A DNA stretch of 64,000 nt from an uncultured Clostridia bacterium (GCA_934749845.1 CAKVHQ010000005.1:31950-95949); one strand, 5' to 3'; shown: positions 1 to 7,906, counted from the first letter of the stretch. A program made the numbers and translations. Notes: generated by a model from the letters alone, not told the origin.

Positions 1-2
1 TT

Positions 3-356
3 GTTTCTCGTGGCAATGGTGTTACTGTTCATAGAGCCGATTGCGTTGCTTTAAAAACCATGGAGCAAGACAGAATTATGCCTATGGAGTGGGGCGAAAA
101 GGCAAGCGAAAATAAAAACTATGTTGCAAGTTTAAGATTGTATGTGGACAATGCCACTGGTGTTCTTGCTCAAATCTCAAACAAGATTGCCGAAAATAAA
201 ATGAATATTACAAAAATTATAAGTAAAAATCATTCGCAAGATGAAGCAATTATAGATATCGACTTTTATGTTAATAACAAACAACAACTTGACGATTTCA
301 TAAACAAACTTGAAGCAATGAGTATCGTTCATTCTGTTGTAAGAGGAGGAAAGTAA
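3..356 (+). CDS. relA: (p)ppGpp synthetase/hydrolase RelA/SpoT, C-terminal end (5' truncated by window)
   Basis: The reading frame is open from the first bases of the window, so this is the 3' end of a larger gene, not a gene starting at the internal ATG at 60. The first residues (SRGNGVTVHRADC) match the segment that precedes the ACT domain in long RelA/SpoT proteins, which make and degrade (p)ppGpp in the stringent response. The rest reads as an ACT regulatory domain (about residues 35-115 of the fragment). The stop lies 1 nt before hemZ, and relA next to hemZ is a familiar Firmicutes arrangement. The catalytic domains lie outside the window, so synthetase or hydrolase activity cannot be judged. 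Confidence 0.88.
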   Translation, partial: VSRGNGVTVHRADCVALKTMEQDRIMPMEWGEKASENKNYVASLRLYVDNATGVLAQISNKIAENKMNITKIISKNHSQDEAIIDIDFYVNNKQQLDDFINKLEAMSIVHSVVRGGK

Positions 357-357
357 A

Positions 358-1749
358 TTGGTTCTTAATTTATCAAATCAAGAGTACGAACCAGATTTTC
401 GTGAAATTATAAATATGTTTTATCCTTTAAACGAGGATAATAATGTTGTTATTGAGATTGAGTATCATTTTGAAAACGACAGTATTTTTGAAGATGTGAA
501 AATAACAAAACAAGATGATACGAAAACTTATAATTTAAGTGCAAAACAAAATGAGATTCAGTCTCAAAAAACAATTTTAAAACACTTATTATACACGGCA
601 TTATCTAGTTTTGAGCAAAAACAACTTCCTTGGGGTTCGTTAACAGGCATAAGACCAACTCGTTTGTGTTACGACTTAATGCGAAAGGGCGTAAAAAAAA
701 TAAGCCTAGTTAACACCTTGAAAAACTACTATTCTGTTAGCGAAGAAAAAGCAAAGTTGTGCCTAGACATAATTCAAAATCAACAACCAATGGAAACGAA
801 CGATAATCTCGTTGACTTTTATGTTAACATACCGTTCTGCACAACAAGGTGTTCGTATTGTTCTTTTATCTCGGCGGAAATTGGGAAAAACGAGTGCTTG
901 GTCAAGCCTTATGTTGACGCCTTAATTAACGAAATTAACTACGCCAAGCAAATTATTAGGGATAAACATTTGGTGGTTAAAAATGTCTATTTTGGCGGAG
1001 GAACGCCAACTTCTTTGCCACTAGAACAGTTGGAAAGAATATTAGAGATAACATGTTTTGGCACAAAAGAATTTACAGTTGAAGCAGGCAGACCCGACAC
1101 CATAACAAAAGAGAAGTTGGAACTTCTTAAAAAATATGGCGTTTCAAGAATAAGTGTTAATCCACAATCTTTTAACGACAAAGTTTTAAAGGCTATTGGA
1201 AGAAATCACACAGCTTCTCAAACACTTGATGCATTTAATTTGGCTAGAAATTATGGCTTTCAAATTAACATGGACTTAATTGCGGGGCTTCCAAAGGAAA
1301 CTTTAAAAAGTTTTAAAGAAAGCATTGATATTTGCATGCATTTAGACCCTGAAAATATTACTGTTCACACTTTGGCATTAAAAAGAGGAAGCACTTTTGC
1401 AAACGAAAATCAAGATATTTTTAAAAAGCCATTAACCGAAAAAATGGAGGACTATGCTCACAAAGAAATCATCAAGCATGGTTATGAGCCATATTATTTG
1501 TACCGTCAAAAAAACATGGTTGGAAATTTGCAAAATATTGGTTATTGTAAACCAAAAACAAAATGCGATTTTAACATCGACAGCATGGAAGAAACAGTTT
1601 CGATTATGGCATGCGGAGCAAATGCAATATCAAAAAGAATTTTTAACTTGGAAAATCGTATTGAACGCTATGCAAATTGCAAAGATATAAAAACATATAT
1701 CAACAAAATTGAAGAAATAAATGAGCAAAAGAAAAAATTATTTAATTAA
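358..1749 (+). CDS. hemZ: Radical SAM coproporphyrinogen dehydrogenase-like protein HemZ
   Basis: A 463-aa radical SAM protein with the cluster motif CTTRCSYC at about residues 161-168, followed by the glycine-rich FGGGTP motif near residue 216. This is the HemN/HemZ family architecture: an N-terminal HemZ-specific region of about 150 aa, then the SAM barrel. Family members are associated with oxygen-independent coproporphyrinogen III oxidation, although many HemN-like proteins have other roles and no other heme genes are visible here. The start is TTG at 358, with AGGAGG 8-13 nt upstream inside the end of relA. A hairpin terminator follows the stop. Confidence 0.85.
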   Translation: MVLNLSNQEYEPDFREIINMFYPLNEDNNVVIEIEYHFENDSIFEDVKITKQDDTKTYNLSAKQNEIQSQKTILKHLLYTALSSFEQKQLPWGSLTGIRPTRLCYDLMRKGVKKISLVNTLKNYYSVSEEKAKLCLDIIQNQQPMETNDNLVDFYVNIPFCTTRCSYCSFISAEIGKNECLVKPYVDALINEINYAKQIIRDKHLVVKNVYFGGGTPTSLPLEQLERILEITCFGTKEFTVEAGRPDTITKEKLELLKKYGVSRISVNPQSFNDKVLKAIGRNHTASQTLDAFNLARNYGFQINMDLIAGLPKETLKSFKESIDICMHLDPENITVHTLALKRGSTFANENQDIFKKPLTEKMEDYAHKEIIKHGYEPYYLYRQKNMVGNLQNIGYCKPKTKCDFNIDSMEETVSIMACGANAISKRIFNLENRIERYANCKDIKTYINKIEEINEQKKKLFN

Positions 1750-1777
1750 AGGCTTAAAAAAAGTCTTTAATTTTTTT
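1744..1777 (+). terminator. Intrinsic terminator after hemZ
   Basis: Inverted repeat AATTAAAG/CTTTAATT extended by CTT/AAG, followed by a run of seven T. It ends the relA-hemZ transcript. Confidence 0.75.
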
Positions 1778-1786
1778 AATAGAGTA

Positions 1787-1815
1787 TTGTACATAATTTC
1801 TTTGTGTGATATAAT
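1787..1815 (+). promoter_or_regulatory. Sigma-A-type promoter of the 1833 gene
   Basis: TTGTAC, 17-nt spacer, TATAAT with an upstream TG. The predicted start is near 1822, giving an 11-nt leader that carries the AAGGAG ribosome site. Confidence 0.75.
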
Positions 1816-1832
1816 ACTAGCAAGGAGAAATT

Positions 1833-2348
1833 ATGAGTTTTTATAGTAGTATAAATTTTTCAAATTTTAGCAAAACCGATAGTGACAAAATCGATTTTAG
1901 AACGATTGATTTTTCAAAGCAACAAATGAGTGAAAACTATAAAAAGTTTAGAGATGATTTGCGTGCCATGATAAAGTCACTTGACCTGGATTTGGAAAAA
2001 ATTTTAAGAAGCAAGCCAAAAATGAAAGAAATTTTAACCAGTCCAAGTTCGCTTTTAACTTATTTGTTAATAAAGAATGTAGACAACAAAAGGTTTGATC
2101 AGTTATGCTATTTTTTAGGCTTTTACTCAAACTATGTTTCAATAAGTGAAAACAAAGTTTTTTATCCAAAAAGTGAAGCATACCCTTATGACATAAGAAA
2201 TTCTTCCGTGCTTTTTGATATCGACATGGATGAGTCGTTTTACAGCACAAAACATGGCAAAGACTTGGTCGACATGATGTTAATTGAAGTAAAAAACGAT
2301 ATTAGAAAAGATAAAGAAAAACAACTTGCTGAAAAAGTAATGGAATAA
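1833..2348 (+). CDS. Hypothetical protein, paralogue of the next gene
   Basis: A 171-aa protein I do not recognise. It has its own promoter, AAGGAG 5 nt before the ATG, and is followed by a second promoter. It shows no signal peptide or membrane segment; it is charged and probably cytosolic and helical. Its second half resembles the following gene. Both share a segment of the form YL(L/M)IK..D.K..DQL and an end of the form SFY.T....L..M...E....D. This suggests an old tandem duplication. A function cannot be inferred from context, since the neighbours are hemZ and rpsO. Confidence 0.75.
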   Translation: MSFYSSINFSNFSKTDSDKIDFRTIDFSKQQMSENYKKFRDDLRAMIKSLDLDLEKILRSKPKMKEILTSPSSLLTYLLIKNVDNKRFDQLCYFLGFYSNYVSISENKVFYPKSEAYPYDIRNSSVLFDIDMDESFYSTKHGKDLVDMMLIEVKNDIRKDKEKQLAEKVME

Positions 2349-2361
2349 ATTTAATTTAGTA

Positions 2362-2390
2362 TTGAATTTGTTGTTTTTATGATATATAAT
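2362..2390 (+). promoter_or_regulatory. Sigma-A-type promoter of the 2412 gene
   Basis: TTGAAT, 17-nt spacer, TATAAT. The predicted start near 2397 leaves a 15-nt leader with only a weak AGG ribosome site. Confidence 0.7.
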
Positions 2391-2411
2391 TGAAATCGTA
2401 TAGGTTAAGAT

Positions 2412-2834
2412 ATGGATAAAAACGATTGTATAATGTTTACAAAAGAAGAGGCACAAAGTTCGCCAAACCAATTTAAAGAAAGATTTTTCTTAGCAATTGA
2501 AAAATTTGGTGTTAAATTAAGCGATGTGGAAGACATATTGGGCTTTTCAAACCCTATTTATGAAATGGACTTGTGCTATTTGATGATTAAGCATAAAGAC
2601 GATAAAAAGGTTATAGACCAACTTTTTGAAATTATGTTTGATGGCTTGGGATTGCTTTTTATTAGGGCAGAGAAAGAAAAAATGGTTTTAGATTTTAATT
2701 TAAGTTTTTATGAAACCGATTCTTTCAAAAAGTTAAGAAAAATGGTTAAAACTGAATGTGCAAAAGATAGCAAGAGATATAAAAAGCATCACAAAACAGA
2801 AATAGAAATTGATACTAGAGAATTAGAAATGTAA
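2412..2834 (+). CDS. Hypothetical protein, diverged copy of the preceding gene
   Basis: A 140-aa soluble, charged protein with no recognised domain. By eye it aligns with the preceding 171-aa protein over its last 100 or so residues (YLMIKHKDDKKVIDQL here versus YLLIKNVDNKRFDQL there, then SFYETDSFKKLRKM versus SFYSTKHGKDLVDM). It has a separate promoter and ends at a clear terminator, so the two genes can be expressed independently. The start could be the ATG at 2412 or the internal ATG at 2433; the first is kept because it follows the promoter at the right distance. Confidence 0.7.
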   Translation: MDKNDCIMFTKEEAQSSPNQFKERFFLAIEKFGVKLSDVEDILGFSNPIYEMDLCYLMIKHKDDKKVIDQLFEIMFDGLGLLFIRAEKEKMVLDFNLSFYETDSFKKLRKMVKTECAKDSKRYKKHHKTEIEIDTRELEM

Positions 2835-2836
2835 AA

Positions 2837-2860
2837 CAGCCACTTTATAGTGGTTTTTTT
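2837..2860 (+). terminator. Intrinsic terminator
   Basis: Stem CCACT/AGTGG with loop TTAT, then seven T. Confidence 0.8.
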
Positions 2861-2921
2861 ATTTATTTTTTATTTTTACTTTACAAATATATTTTAATAT
2901 GTTAATATTTATCGTTCCATA

Positions 2922-2994
2922 AACACAGGAGTGCGTTATCTCCAAACGGCTTGCTTTGTTTATTGGTGTAATAATTAAAAAAGGAGAAAAAGAA
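2922..2994 (+). promoter_or_regulatory. Structured 5' leader of rpsO
   Basis: Sequence between a likely -10 region and the rpsO start contains an outer pairing of ATAAACA with TGTTTAT and an inner GGAG/CTCC pairing. This folded leader is the kind S15 uses for autogenous control in other bacteria. The fold is by eye only; S15 binding is inference. Confidence 0.45.
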
Positions 2995-3246
2995 ATGACA
3001 AAACAAGAACTAATCAAAGAATATCAACTTAAAGACGGCGACACAGGTTCTGCAGAAGTTCAAATTGCACTTTTGTCTGCAAGAATTGCTCACTTAACAG
3101 AGCATTTAAAAAGCAACAAGCAAGATGACCATTCTCGTAGAGGTCTTTTCAAAATGGTTGGTAAGAGAGCAAGATTATTAAAGTATCTTGAAAGCGTTGA
3201 TATTGAAAGATATCGTGCAATCAAATCCAAACTTGGAATAAGATAG
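2995..3246 (+). CDS. rpsO: 30S ribosomal protein S15
   Basis: 83 aa, beginning MTKQELIKEYQLKDGDTGS and containing the S15 hallmarks LTEHLK and DHHSRRGL-like DDHSRRGLFKMVGKR. It binds the 16S rRNA central domain early in 30S assembly. The start at 2995 is chosen over an in-frame upstream codon at 2956 because it gives the normal S15 N-terminus and sits 9 nt after AAAGGAG. It is directly upstream of pnp, the widespread bacterial order, but a terminator-like hairpin and a second leader separate the two. Confidence 0.97.
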   Translation: MTKQELIKEYQLKDGDTGSAEVQIALLSARIAHLTEHLKSNKQDDHSRRGLFKMVGKRARLLKYLESVDIERYRAIKSKLGIR

Positions 3247-3253
3247 TAAAATT

Positions 3254-3282
3254 GGGGGACAATTTTTTGTTTCCCTTTTTTT
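3254..3282 (+). terminator. Terminator after rpsO
   Basis: G-rich arm (GGGGGACAA) pairs with TTGTTTCCC, using a G-T pair, followed by seven T. Partial read-through into pnp is possible. Confidence 0.6.
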
Positions 3283-3294
3283 AAGTTAAATAAC

Positions 3295-3361
3295 ATAAAG
3301 CAGTGGAGAAATGCTTTATTAGGACAGCCGTTTTTCGAGCAGGGTAAAAACGGGAAAGGAG
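3295..3361 (+). promoter_or_regulatory. Double-hairpin leader of pnp
   Basis: Two consecutive stem-loops: ATAAAGCA/TGCTTTAT (3295-3319) and CCGTTTTT/AAAAACGG (3328-3353). The pnp ribosome site AAAGGAG follows directly. Leader hairpins are a known control point for PNPase mRNA in other bacteria; that role here is inference. Confidence 0.5.
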
Positions 3362-3366
3362 TAAAA

Positions 3367-5451
3367 ATGGAATTAGGAAGTAAATTTGAAACAGAAATCG
3401 GCGGAAGAAAAGTATCCATCGAAACAGGAAAGTATTGCGGACAAGCAAACGCATCAGTAATCGTTCGCTGTGGCGACACCGTTGTTATGGTTAACACAAC
3501 AATGGCAAAAGAGCCAAGACCAGCAATCGATTTTTTCCCACTTGGCGTGGACTATGAAGAAAAAATGTATTCAGTTGGAAAAATTCCGGGCGGTTTCAAA
3601 AGAAGAGAAGGTCGTGCAAGCGATAAGGCAATTTTAACATCAAGACTTATTGATAGACCTCTTAGACCTTTGTTTGATAAGGGATTTTTCAATGATGTTG
3701 CAGTTGTTGCAACACCACTATCAGTAGACCAAGACATTATGCCAGAAACACTTGCAATGCTTGGCTCATCAGTAGCATTATCAATCAGCGACATACCATT
3801 TGCAGGACCAACAGGTTCAGTAGTAGTTGGCTTAATTGATGGCAAATACATCATCAACCCAACTTTAGAACAAAGAGAAAAATCAAGAATGCACTTAACA
3901 GTTTCTGGAACAAAAGAAGCCGTTTTGATGGTTGAAGCAGGAGCAAAAGAAGTAACCGAAGAAGAAATGCTTAAAGGTATTTTGTTTGCTCATGAAGAAA
4001 TTAAAAAACAAGTTGCATTTATTGATGAAATTGTTGCAAAAATTGGCAAACCAAAAATCGTTCCAAACGTATATCGTGTGCCAGACGAAATTCAATCAAA
4101 AGTAGACGAATATGCATTCAGCAAAATGGAAAAAGTTTTTGAATGCTATGATAGACAAGCACGCAATAAACTTGAAGAAGAATTAGAAGCAGAAGTTCAA
4201 GAACATTTTAAAGACATTTTTGTTGAACAAGAAAAAGATATTTCTAACGCACTTTATAACGAGAAAAAACACATCGTTCGTGACAAAATTATAAACAAGG
4301 GTATCCGTCCAGACGGCAGAAAGATAGACGAAATTCGTCCAATTTGGTGCGAAGCAGGCGTTCTTCCAAGAGTTCATGGCAGTGGCGTTTTCACTCGTGG
4401 TCAAACACAAGTTTTAACAACATGTACACTTGGCATGCTTGCAGATATGCAAAAACTTGAAGGGCTTGATGAAGAAGATGAAAAGAGATATATGCATCAC
4501 TACAATATGCCACCATATTCAACTGGCGAAGCAAGACCTTTAAAAAGTCCGGGCAGACGTGAAATTGGTCACGGAGCGTTGGCAGAAAGAGCATTAGAAC
4601 CAATGCTTCCAAGCGAAGAAGAATTCCCATATGCAATAAGAACAGTTAGTGAAGTTTTAAGTTCTAATGGTTCAACCAGCCAAGCATCTGTTTGTGGTTC
4701 AACATTAGCCCTTATGGACGCTGGCGTTCCAATCAAAGCACCAGTTGCAGGTATCGCAATGGGTCTTATGAAAGACAAAGAAAACGGCAAAGTTGTTGTT
4801 TTAAGCGATATTCAAGGACTTGAAGATTTCTTTGGCGATATGGACTTTAAAGTTGCAGGAACAACAAAAGGTATAACAGCAATCCAAATGGATATTAAAA
4901 TTCATGGCATAGACGAAGCAATTCTTCGTGAAGCACTTGAAAGAGCAAGAGTTGGTAGATTGCACATTTTGGGCAAAATGATGGAAGCCATCAGCGAACC
5001 AAGAAAATCACTTTCTCCTTATGCTCCAAAAATTATTTCGTTTAATATCGACCCAGAAAAAATTGGCGATGTTATTGGAAAACAAGGTGCTGTTATCAAC
5101 AAGATTATCGAGCAAACTGGCGTTAAAATTGATATTGAAGATGACGGAAAAGTTTGCGTTGCTTCAACAAACGAAGAGATGAACCAAAAAGCAAAAGCAA
5201 TTATCCTTTCTATTGCCGAAGACCTTGAAAAAGGCAAGAAATATGAAGGAAAAGTTGTTAGAATTATGCAATTTGGTGCATTTGTTGAAATTGCTCCTGG
5301 AAAAGAAGGAATGATTCACATTTCTAAATTAAGCGACAAGAGAGTTGAAAAGGTTGAAGATGTTGTAAACTTAAACGATACAGTTGAAGTTGAAGTAATC
5401 AAAATTGACGAAAAGGGCAGAGTTGACCTTAAACTTATCAGCAAAAAATAA
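3367..5451 (+). CDS. pnp: Polynucleotide phosphorylase (PNPase)
   Basis: A 694-aa 3'-5' phosphorolytic exoribonuclease of mRNA turnover. Two RNase PH domains are visible: the first about residues 1-230, the second from about 310 with the conserved GRREIGHG motif near 400 and the DIQG/EDFFGDMDFKVAGT region near 480-500. They are followed by a KH domain (IGDVIGKQGAVI, about 565) and an S1 domain (KKYEGKVVRIMQFGAFVEI, about 625-690). Length and domain order are normal. It is transcribed behind rpsO with its own structured leader and ended by a strong terminator. Confidence 0.97.
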   Translation: MELGSKFETEIGGRKVSIETGKYCGQANASVIVRCGDTVVMVNTTMAKEPRPAIDFFPLGVDYEEKMYSVGKIPGGFKRREGRASDKAILTSRLIDRPLRPLFDKGFFNDVAVVATPLSVDQDIMPETLAMLGSSVALSISDIPFAGPTGSVVVGLIDGKYIINPTLEQREKSRMHLTVSGTKEAVLMVEAGAKEVTEEEMLKGILFAHEEIKKQVAFIDEIVAKIGKPKIVPNVYRVPDEIQSKVDEYAFSKMEKVFECYDRQARNKLEEELEAEVQEHFKDIFVEQEKDISNALYNEKKHIVRDKIINKGIRPDGRKIDEIRPIWCEAGVLPRVHGSGVFTRGQTQVLTTCTLGMLADMQKLEGLDEEDEKRYMHHYNMPPYSTGEARPLKSPGRREIGHGALAERALEPMLPSEEEFPYAIRTVSEVLSSNGSTSQASVCGSTLALMDAGVPIKAPVAGIAMGLMKDKENGKVVVLSDIQGLEDFFGDMDFKVAGTTKGITAIQMDIKIHGIDEAILREALERARVGRLHILGKMMEAISEPRKSLSPYAPKIISFNIDPEKIGDVIGKQGAVINKIIEQTGVKIDIEDDGKVCVASTNEEMNQKAKAIILSIAEDLEKGKKYEGKVVRIMQFGAFVEIAPGKEGMIHISKLSDKRVEKVEDVVNLNDTVEVEVIKIDEKGRVDLKLISKK

Positions 5452-5452
5452 A

Positions 5453-5477
5453 AAAAGCCACCAATGGTGGTTTTTTT
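5453..5477 (+). terminator. Terminator after pnp
   Basis: Stem CCACC/GGTGG with loop AAT, then seven T, starting directly after the pnp stop. Confidence 0.85.
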
Positions 5478-5500
5478 AATCCATAAACAATTTATTTATG

Positions 5501-5529
5501 AAAAAAGGCTTCAAACAAGCCTTTTTTTT
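5501..5529 (-). terminator. Terminator of the minus-strand gene (bidirectional)
   Basis: AAGGCTT/AAGCCTT stem flanked by A6 on one side and T8 on the other, so it can work in both directions. It closes the convergent pair pnp and the minus-strand gene. Confidence 0.8.
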
Positions 5530-5830
5530 AACTAAATAATAATTCATCGTTGGAAAGCACAACATTTCTTGAAGCAAGTTCGCCTTTGCAAATTTCAATT
5601 TGTTTTCTTGTTTTAGTAATGTTTGAAGAAACTTCGTTTAATGCAAAAGATGATGAAGATTTGCTGTAAGCAGAACCAAAATTTCTAATTGTTTCAGCAT
5701 TTTGTGTTTGCAAATTGTTTGCCATTTCAAGATATCCATCCAAATTGCTTTGAAGGTCATTTAAAGTTGATAAAAGTTGTTCTGTTGATTGTGATTTAAT
5801 TTCCTTTCTAAACTTTGTTTTAAAAAACAT
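5528..5830 (-). CDS. Hypothetical 100-aa coiled-coil-like protein (only minus-strand gene)
   Basis: Unrecognised small protein, hydrophilic, rich in Q, N, S and L, with heptad-like spacing (LLSTLNDLQSNLDGYLEMANNLQ), predicting a coiled coil. There is no signal peptide or membrane segment. The start is supported by AAGGAG 9 nt upstream and by a fully consensus promoter (TTGACA-17-TATAAT) on the same strand. It ends inside a bidirectional terminator. It is divergent from ylxM. The strong promoter suggests abundant expression; the function is unknown. Confidence 0.82.
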   Translation of the reverse strand: MFFKTKFRKEIKSQSTEQLLSTLNDLQSNLDGYLEMANNLQTQNAETIRNFGSAYSKSSSSFALNEVSSNITKTRKQIEICKGELASRNVVLSNDELLFS

Positions 5831-5851
5831 AATATTTTTCTCCTTGTCAAT

Positions 5852-5880
5852 ATTATATTTCCAAAAAAGTTGCTTGTCAA
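5852..5880 (-). promoter_or_regulatory. Consensus promoter of the minus-strand gene
   Basis: Read on the minus strand: TTGACA (5880-5875), 17-nt spacer, TATAAT (5857-5852), a perfect match to the housekeeping consensus. The predicted start near 5845 is immediately at the AAGGAG ribosome site. Confidence 0.88.
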
Positions 5881-5903
5881 TATCAAAATTAAAAAATTTT
5901 TTG

Positions 5904-5932
5904 TTGACAAAGCATAAAAATTGGTGTAAAAT
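5904..5932 (+). promoter_or_regulatory. Promoter of ylxM-ffh
   Basis: TTGACA, 17-nt spacer, TAAAAT. Predicted start near 5939. It is divergent from the minus-strand promoter, with about 24 bp between the two -35 boxes. Confidence 0.82.
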
Positions 5933-5938
5933 TCATGT

Positions 5939-5958
5939 GTAAAGTTAAAATACTTTAC
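5939..5958 (+). other. 5'-terminal stem-loop of the ylxM-ffh mRNA
   Basis: GTAAAGT/ACTTTAC, a perfect 7-bp stem that would begin at or next to the first transcribed base. No ribosome site is seen between it and the ylxM ATG. It may protect the 5' end of the mRNA or limit ylxM translation (inference). Confidence 0.45.
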
Positions 5959-5968
5959 TGATAGCATT

Positions 5969-6271
5969 ATGAAACTTGAAAAAGCAATTTATTTAAACCA
6001 GTTATTTGATTTATATGGCACATTGTTAACGGACAAGCAACAACAAATTTTTAAGTGCTACTATTTTGATGATATTAGTTTAAGCGAAATTGCACAAATC
6101 AATCAAGTGTCAAAACAGGCAGTTAAGGATAGTTTAGACAAAACGGAAAAAATTTTGCGTAGTTACGAAGATAAAATAAAACTACTAGACAAACAACAAA
6201 AAATTGAAATCGTTTTAAAAGACAAACAAAATTTGCTTGAACAAGTAAAAAGAATTTGGAAGGAGAGTTAG
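5969..6271 (+). CDS. ylxM: YlxM family helix-turn-helix protein, SRP-associated
   Basis: A 100-aa protein of the YlxM/UPF0122 family: sigma-70 region 4-like fold with DKQQQIFKCYYFDDISLSEIAQINQVSKQAVKD at about 22-55. In Firmicutes it is encoded just before ffh and has been reported to act with the signal recognition particle. The stop is 1 nt before the ffh ATG, so the two are co-translated. No clear ribosome site precedes the ATG, only a 5'-terminal hairpin. Confidence 0.92.
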   Translation: MKLEKAIYLNQLFDLYGTLLTDKQQQIFKCYYFDDISLSEIAQINQVSKQAVKDSLDKTEKILRSYEDKIKLLDKQQKIEIVLKDKQNLLEQVKRIWKES

Positions 6272-6272
6272 A

Positions 6273-7589
6273 ATGTCAGCATTTAGTTCACTAAGTGAAA
6301 GAATATCGCATATTTTTTCTAAACTCACCAAAAGAGGAAAATTAACCGAACTTGAAATAAAAGAGGCAATGAGAGAAATTAGAATTGCACTTTTGGAAGC
6401 CGATGTTAACTTTTTGGTTGTTAAAGATTTGGTTAATAAAATCTCTGCCAAGGCTGTTGGACAAAAGGTTTTGGAAAGTTTAACCCCTGGTCAACAAGTT
6501 ACTAAAATCGTAAACGAAGAACTTATTGAACTTATGGGAGGAGCAAACTCCAAACTTCAAGTTGCAAGCAATCCACCAACTGTAATTTTAATGTGCGGTT
6601 TGCAAGGTGCAGGAAAAACCACCATGTGTGGTAAACTTGGACTAATGTTAAAAAAACAAGGCAAAAAGCCATTGCTTGTTGGTTGCGACATTTATAGACC
6701 AGCCGCAATAAATCAGTTAAAAGTTGTTGGCAAATCGGTTGACATTCCAGTGTTTGAAAAAGGCACTCAAGAGCCTTCTAAAACCAGTTTGGAAGCCATT
6801 GACTATGCAAAAAAATACGCTTTAGACACTGTTATTATTGATACAGCAGGAAGATTGCAGATTGACGAAAAGTTAATGCAAGAGTTGAAAGACATTAAAA
6901 CAGCTGTAAACCCAACTGAAATTTTGCTTGTAGTTGATAGTATGACTGGTCAAGAAGCAGTTAATGTGGCACAAACATTTAACGAAAGTTTGGATATTTC
7001 AGGTGTTATCTTAACAAAACTTGATGGCGATACCCGTGGCGGTGCTGCATTATCAATTAAAGCAGTAACAGGAAAGCCAATAAAACTTTGTGGTATCGGC
7101 GAAAAAATGAACGACCTAGAACCATTTTATCCAGACCGAATGGCAAGCAGAATACTGGGCATGGGCGATGTGCTAACTTTAATTGAGAAAGCACAACAAG
7201 CAGTAGACGAAAAGCAAATGAAAGAATTTGAAAAAAAATTCAAAGAAAATTCTTTCGATTTCAACGATTTCCTAATGCAATATGAAAATGTCAAAAAAAT
7301 GGGCGACTTAAAAGGCTTGCTTGGTATGATACCGGGGCTTGGCAGTAAGTTAAAAAATCTTGATATTGACGAAAAACAAATTGCAAAAAACAAAGCAATC
7401 ATTCAAAGTATGACTGAAAAAGAACGCTCTAATCCCGACTTAATTAAAGCGTCGCAAAGACAGCGTATTGCCAAAGGCAGTGGCTCAACAATTCAAGAAG
7501 TAAATCAACTTTTAAAACAATTTGAACAGACCAAAGAAATGATGAAGCAAATGAAAAATGGAAAAGGTCTAAAAAATTTTAAATTTTAG
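6273..7589 (+). CDS. ffh: Signal recognition particle protein Ffh
   Basis: A 438-aa SRP54 GTPase that binds signal peptides of nascent membrane proteins and docks with FtsY. Order: N domain (1-90), G domain with P-loop GLQGAGKTT (about 108-116), DTAGR (about 189) and TKLDGD (about 248), then the methionine-rich M domain ending in MKQMKNGKGLKNFKF. Length is typical. ATG follows AAGGAG by 8 nt. It is followed by a short hairpin and then rpsP. Confidence 0.97.
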   Translation: MSAFSSLSERISHIFSKLTKRGKLTELEIKEAMREIRIALLEADVNFLVVKDLVNKISAKAVGQKVLESLTPGQQVTKIVNEELIELMGGANSKLQVASNPPTVILMCGLQGAGKTTMCGKLGLMLKKQGKKPLLVGCDIYRPAAINQLKVVGKSVDIPVFEKGTQEPSKTSLEAIDYAKKYALDTVIIDTAGRLQIDEKLMQELKDIKTAVNPTEILLVVDSMTGQEAVNVAQTFNESLDISGVILTKLDGDTRGGAALSIKAVTGKPIKLCGIGEKMNDLEPFYPDRMASRILGMGDVLTLIEKAQQAVDEKQMKEFEKKFKENSFDFNDFLMQYENVKKMGDLKGLLGMIPGLGSKLKNLDIDEKQIAKNKAIIQSMTEKERSNPDLIKASQRQRIAKGSGSTIQEVNQLLKQFEQTKEMMKQMKNGKGLKNFKF

Positions 7590-7597
7590 GTAGTCAC

Positions 7598-7614
7598 ACA
7601 TAGCAACGCTATGT
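7598..7614 (+). other. Intergenic hairpin between ffh and rpsP
   Basis: ACATAGC/GCTATGT perfect 7-bp stem with loop AAC and no T-run. It may be an mRNA processing or stability element rather than a terminator. Confidence 0.4.
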
Positions 7615-7649
7615 TTGATATATAAACAAAACAAAAAAGGAGAAAAATC

Positions 7650-7895
7650 ATGGTAAAAATCAGAATGACAAGACTTGGCGATAAAAAATCACCATTTTAC
7701 AGAGTGGTTGTTGCTGACCAAAGAAGAGCAAGAGATGGCAAGTTCATCGAACAAATTGGAACTTACAATCCACTTACAACACCAGAAGAAATCAAAATTG
7801 ATGTTGAAAGAGCAAACTATTGGATTAAAAATGGCGCACAACCAAGTGACACAGTTAAAGTTTTACTAAAAAAAGCCGCAGAAAAAGCCGAATAG
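7650..7895 (+). CDS. rpsP: 30S ribosomal protein S16
   Basis: 81 aa, beginning MVKIRMTRLGDKKSPFYRVVVADQR, the S16 signature, with the conserved EQIGTYNP further on. It binds the 16S 5' domain and is needed for 30S assembly. Good ribosome site AAAAGGAG. The order ffh-rpsP-khpA is standard for Firmicutes. Confidence 0.97.
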   Translation: MVKIRMTRLGDKKSPFYRVVVADQRRARDGKFIEQIGTYNPLTTPEEIKIDVERANYWIKNGAQPSDTVKVLLKKAAEKAE

Positions 7896-7906
7896 GTGGT
7901 GGCATA

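Noticed and set aside
60..62. ATG at 60 as the start of a separate 98-aa ACT-domain protein
   Set aside because: The frame continues upstream to the window edge with RelA-like sequence, so it is the tail of a longer protein.
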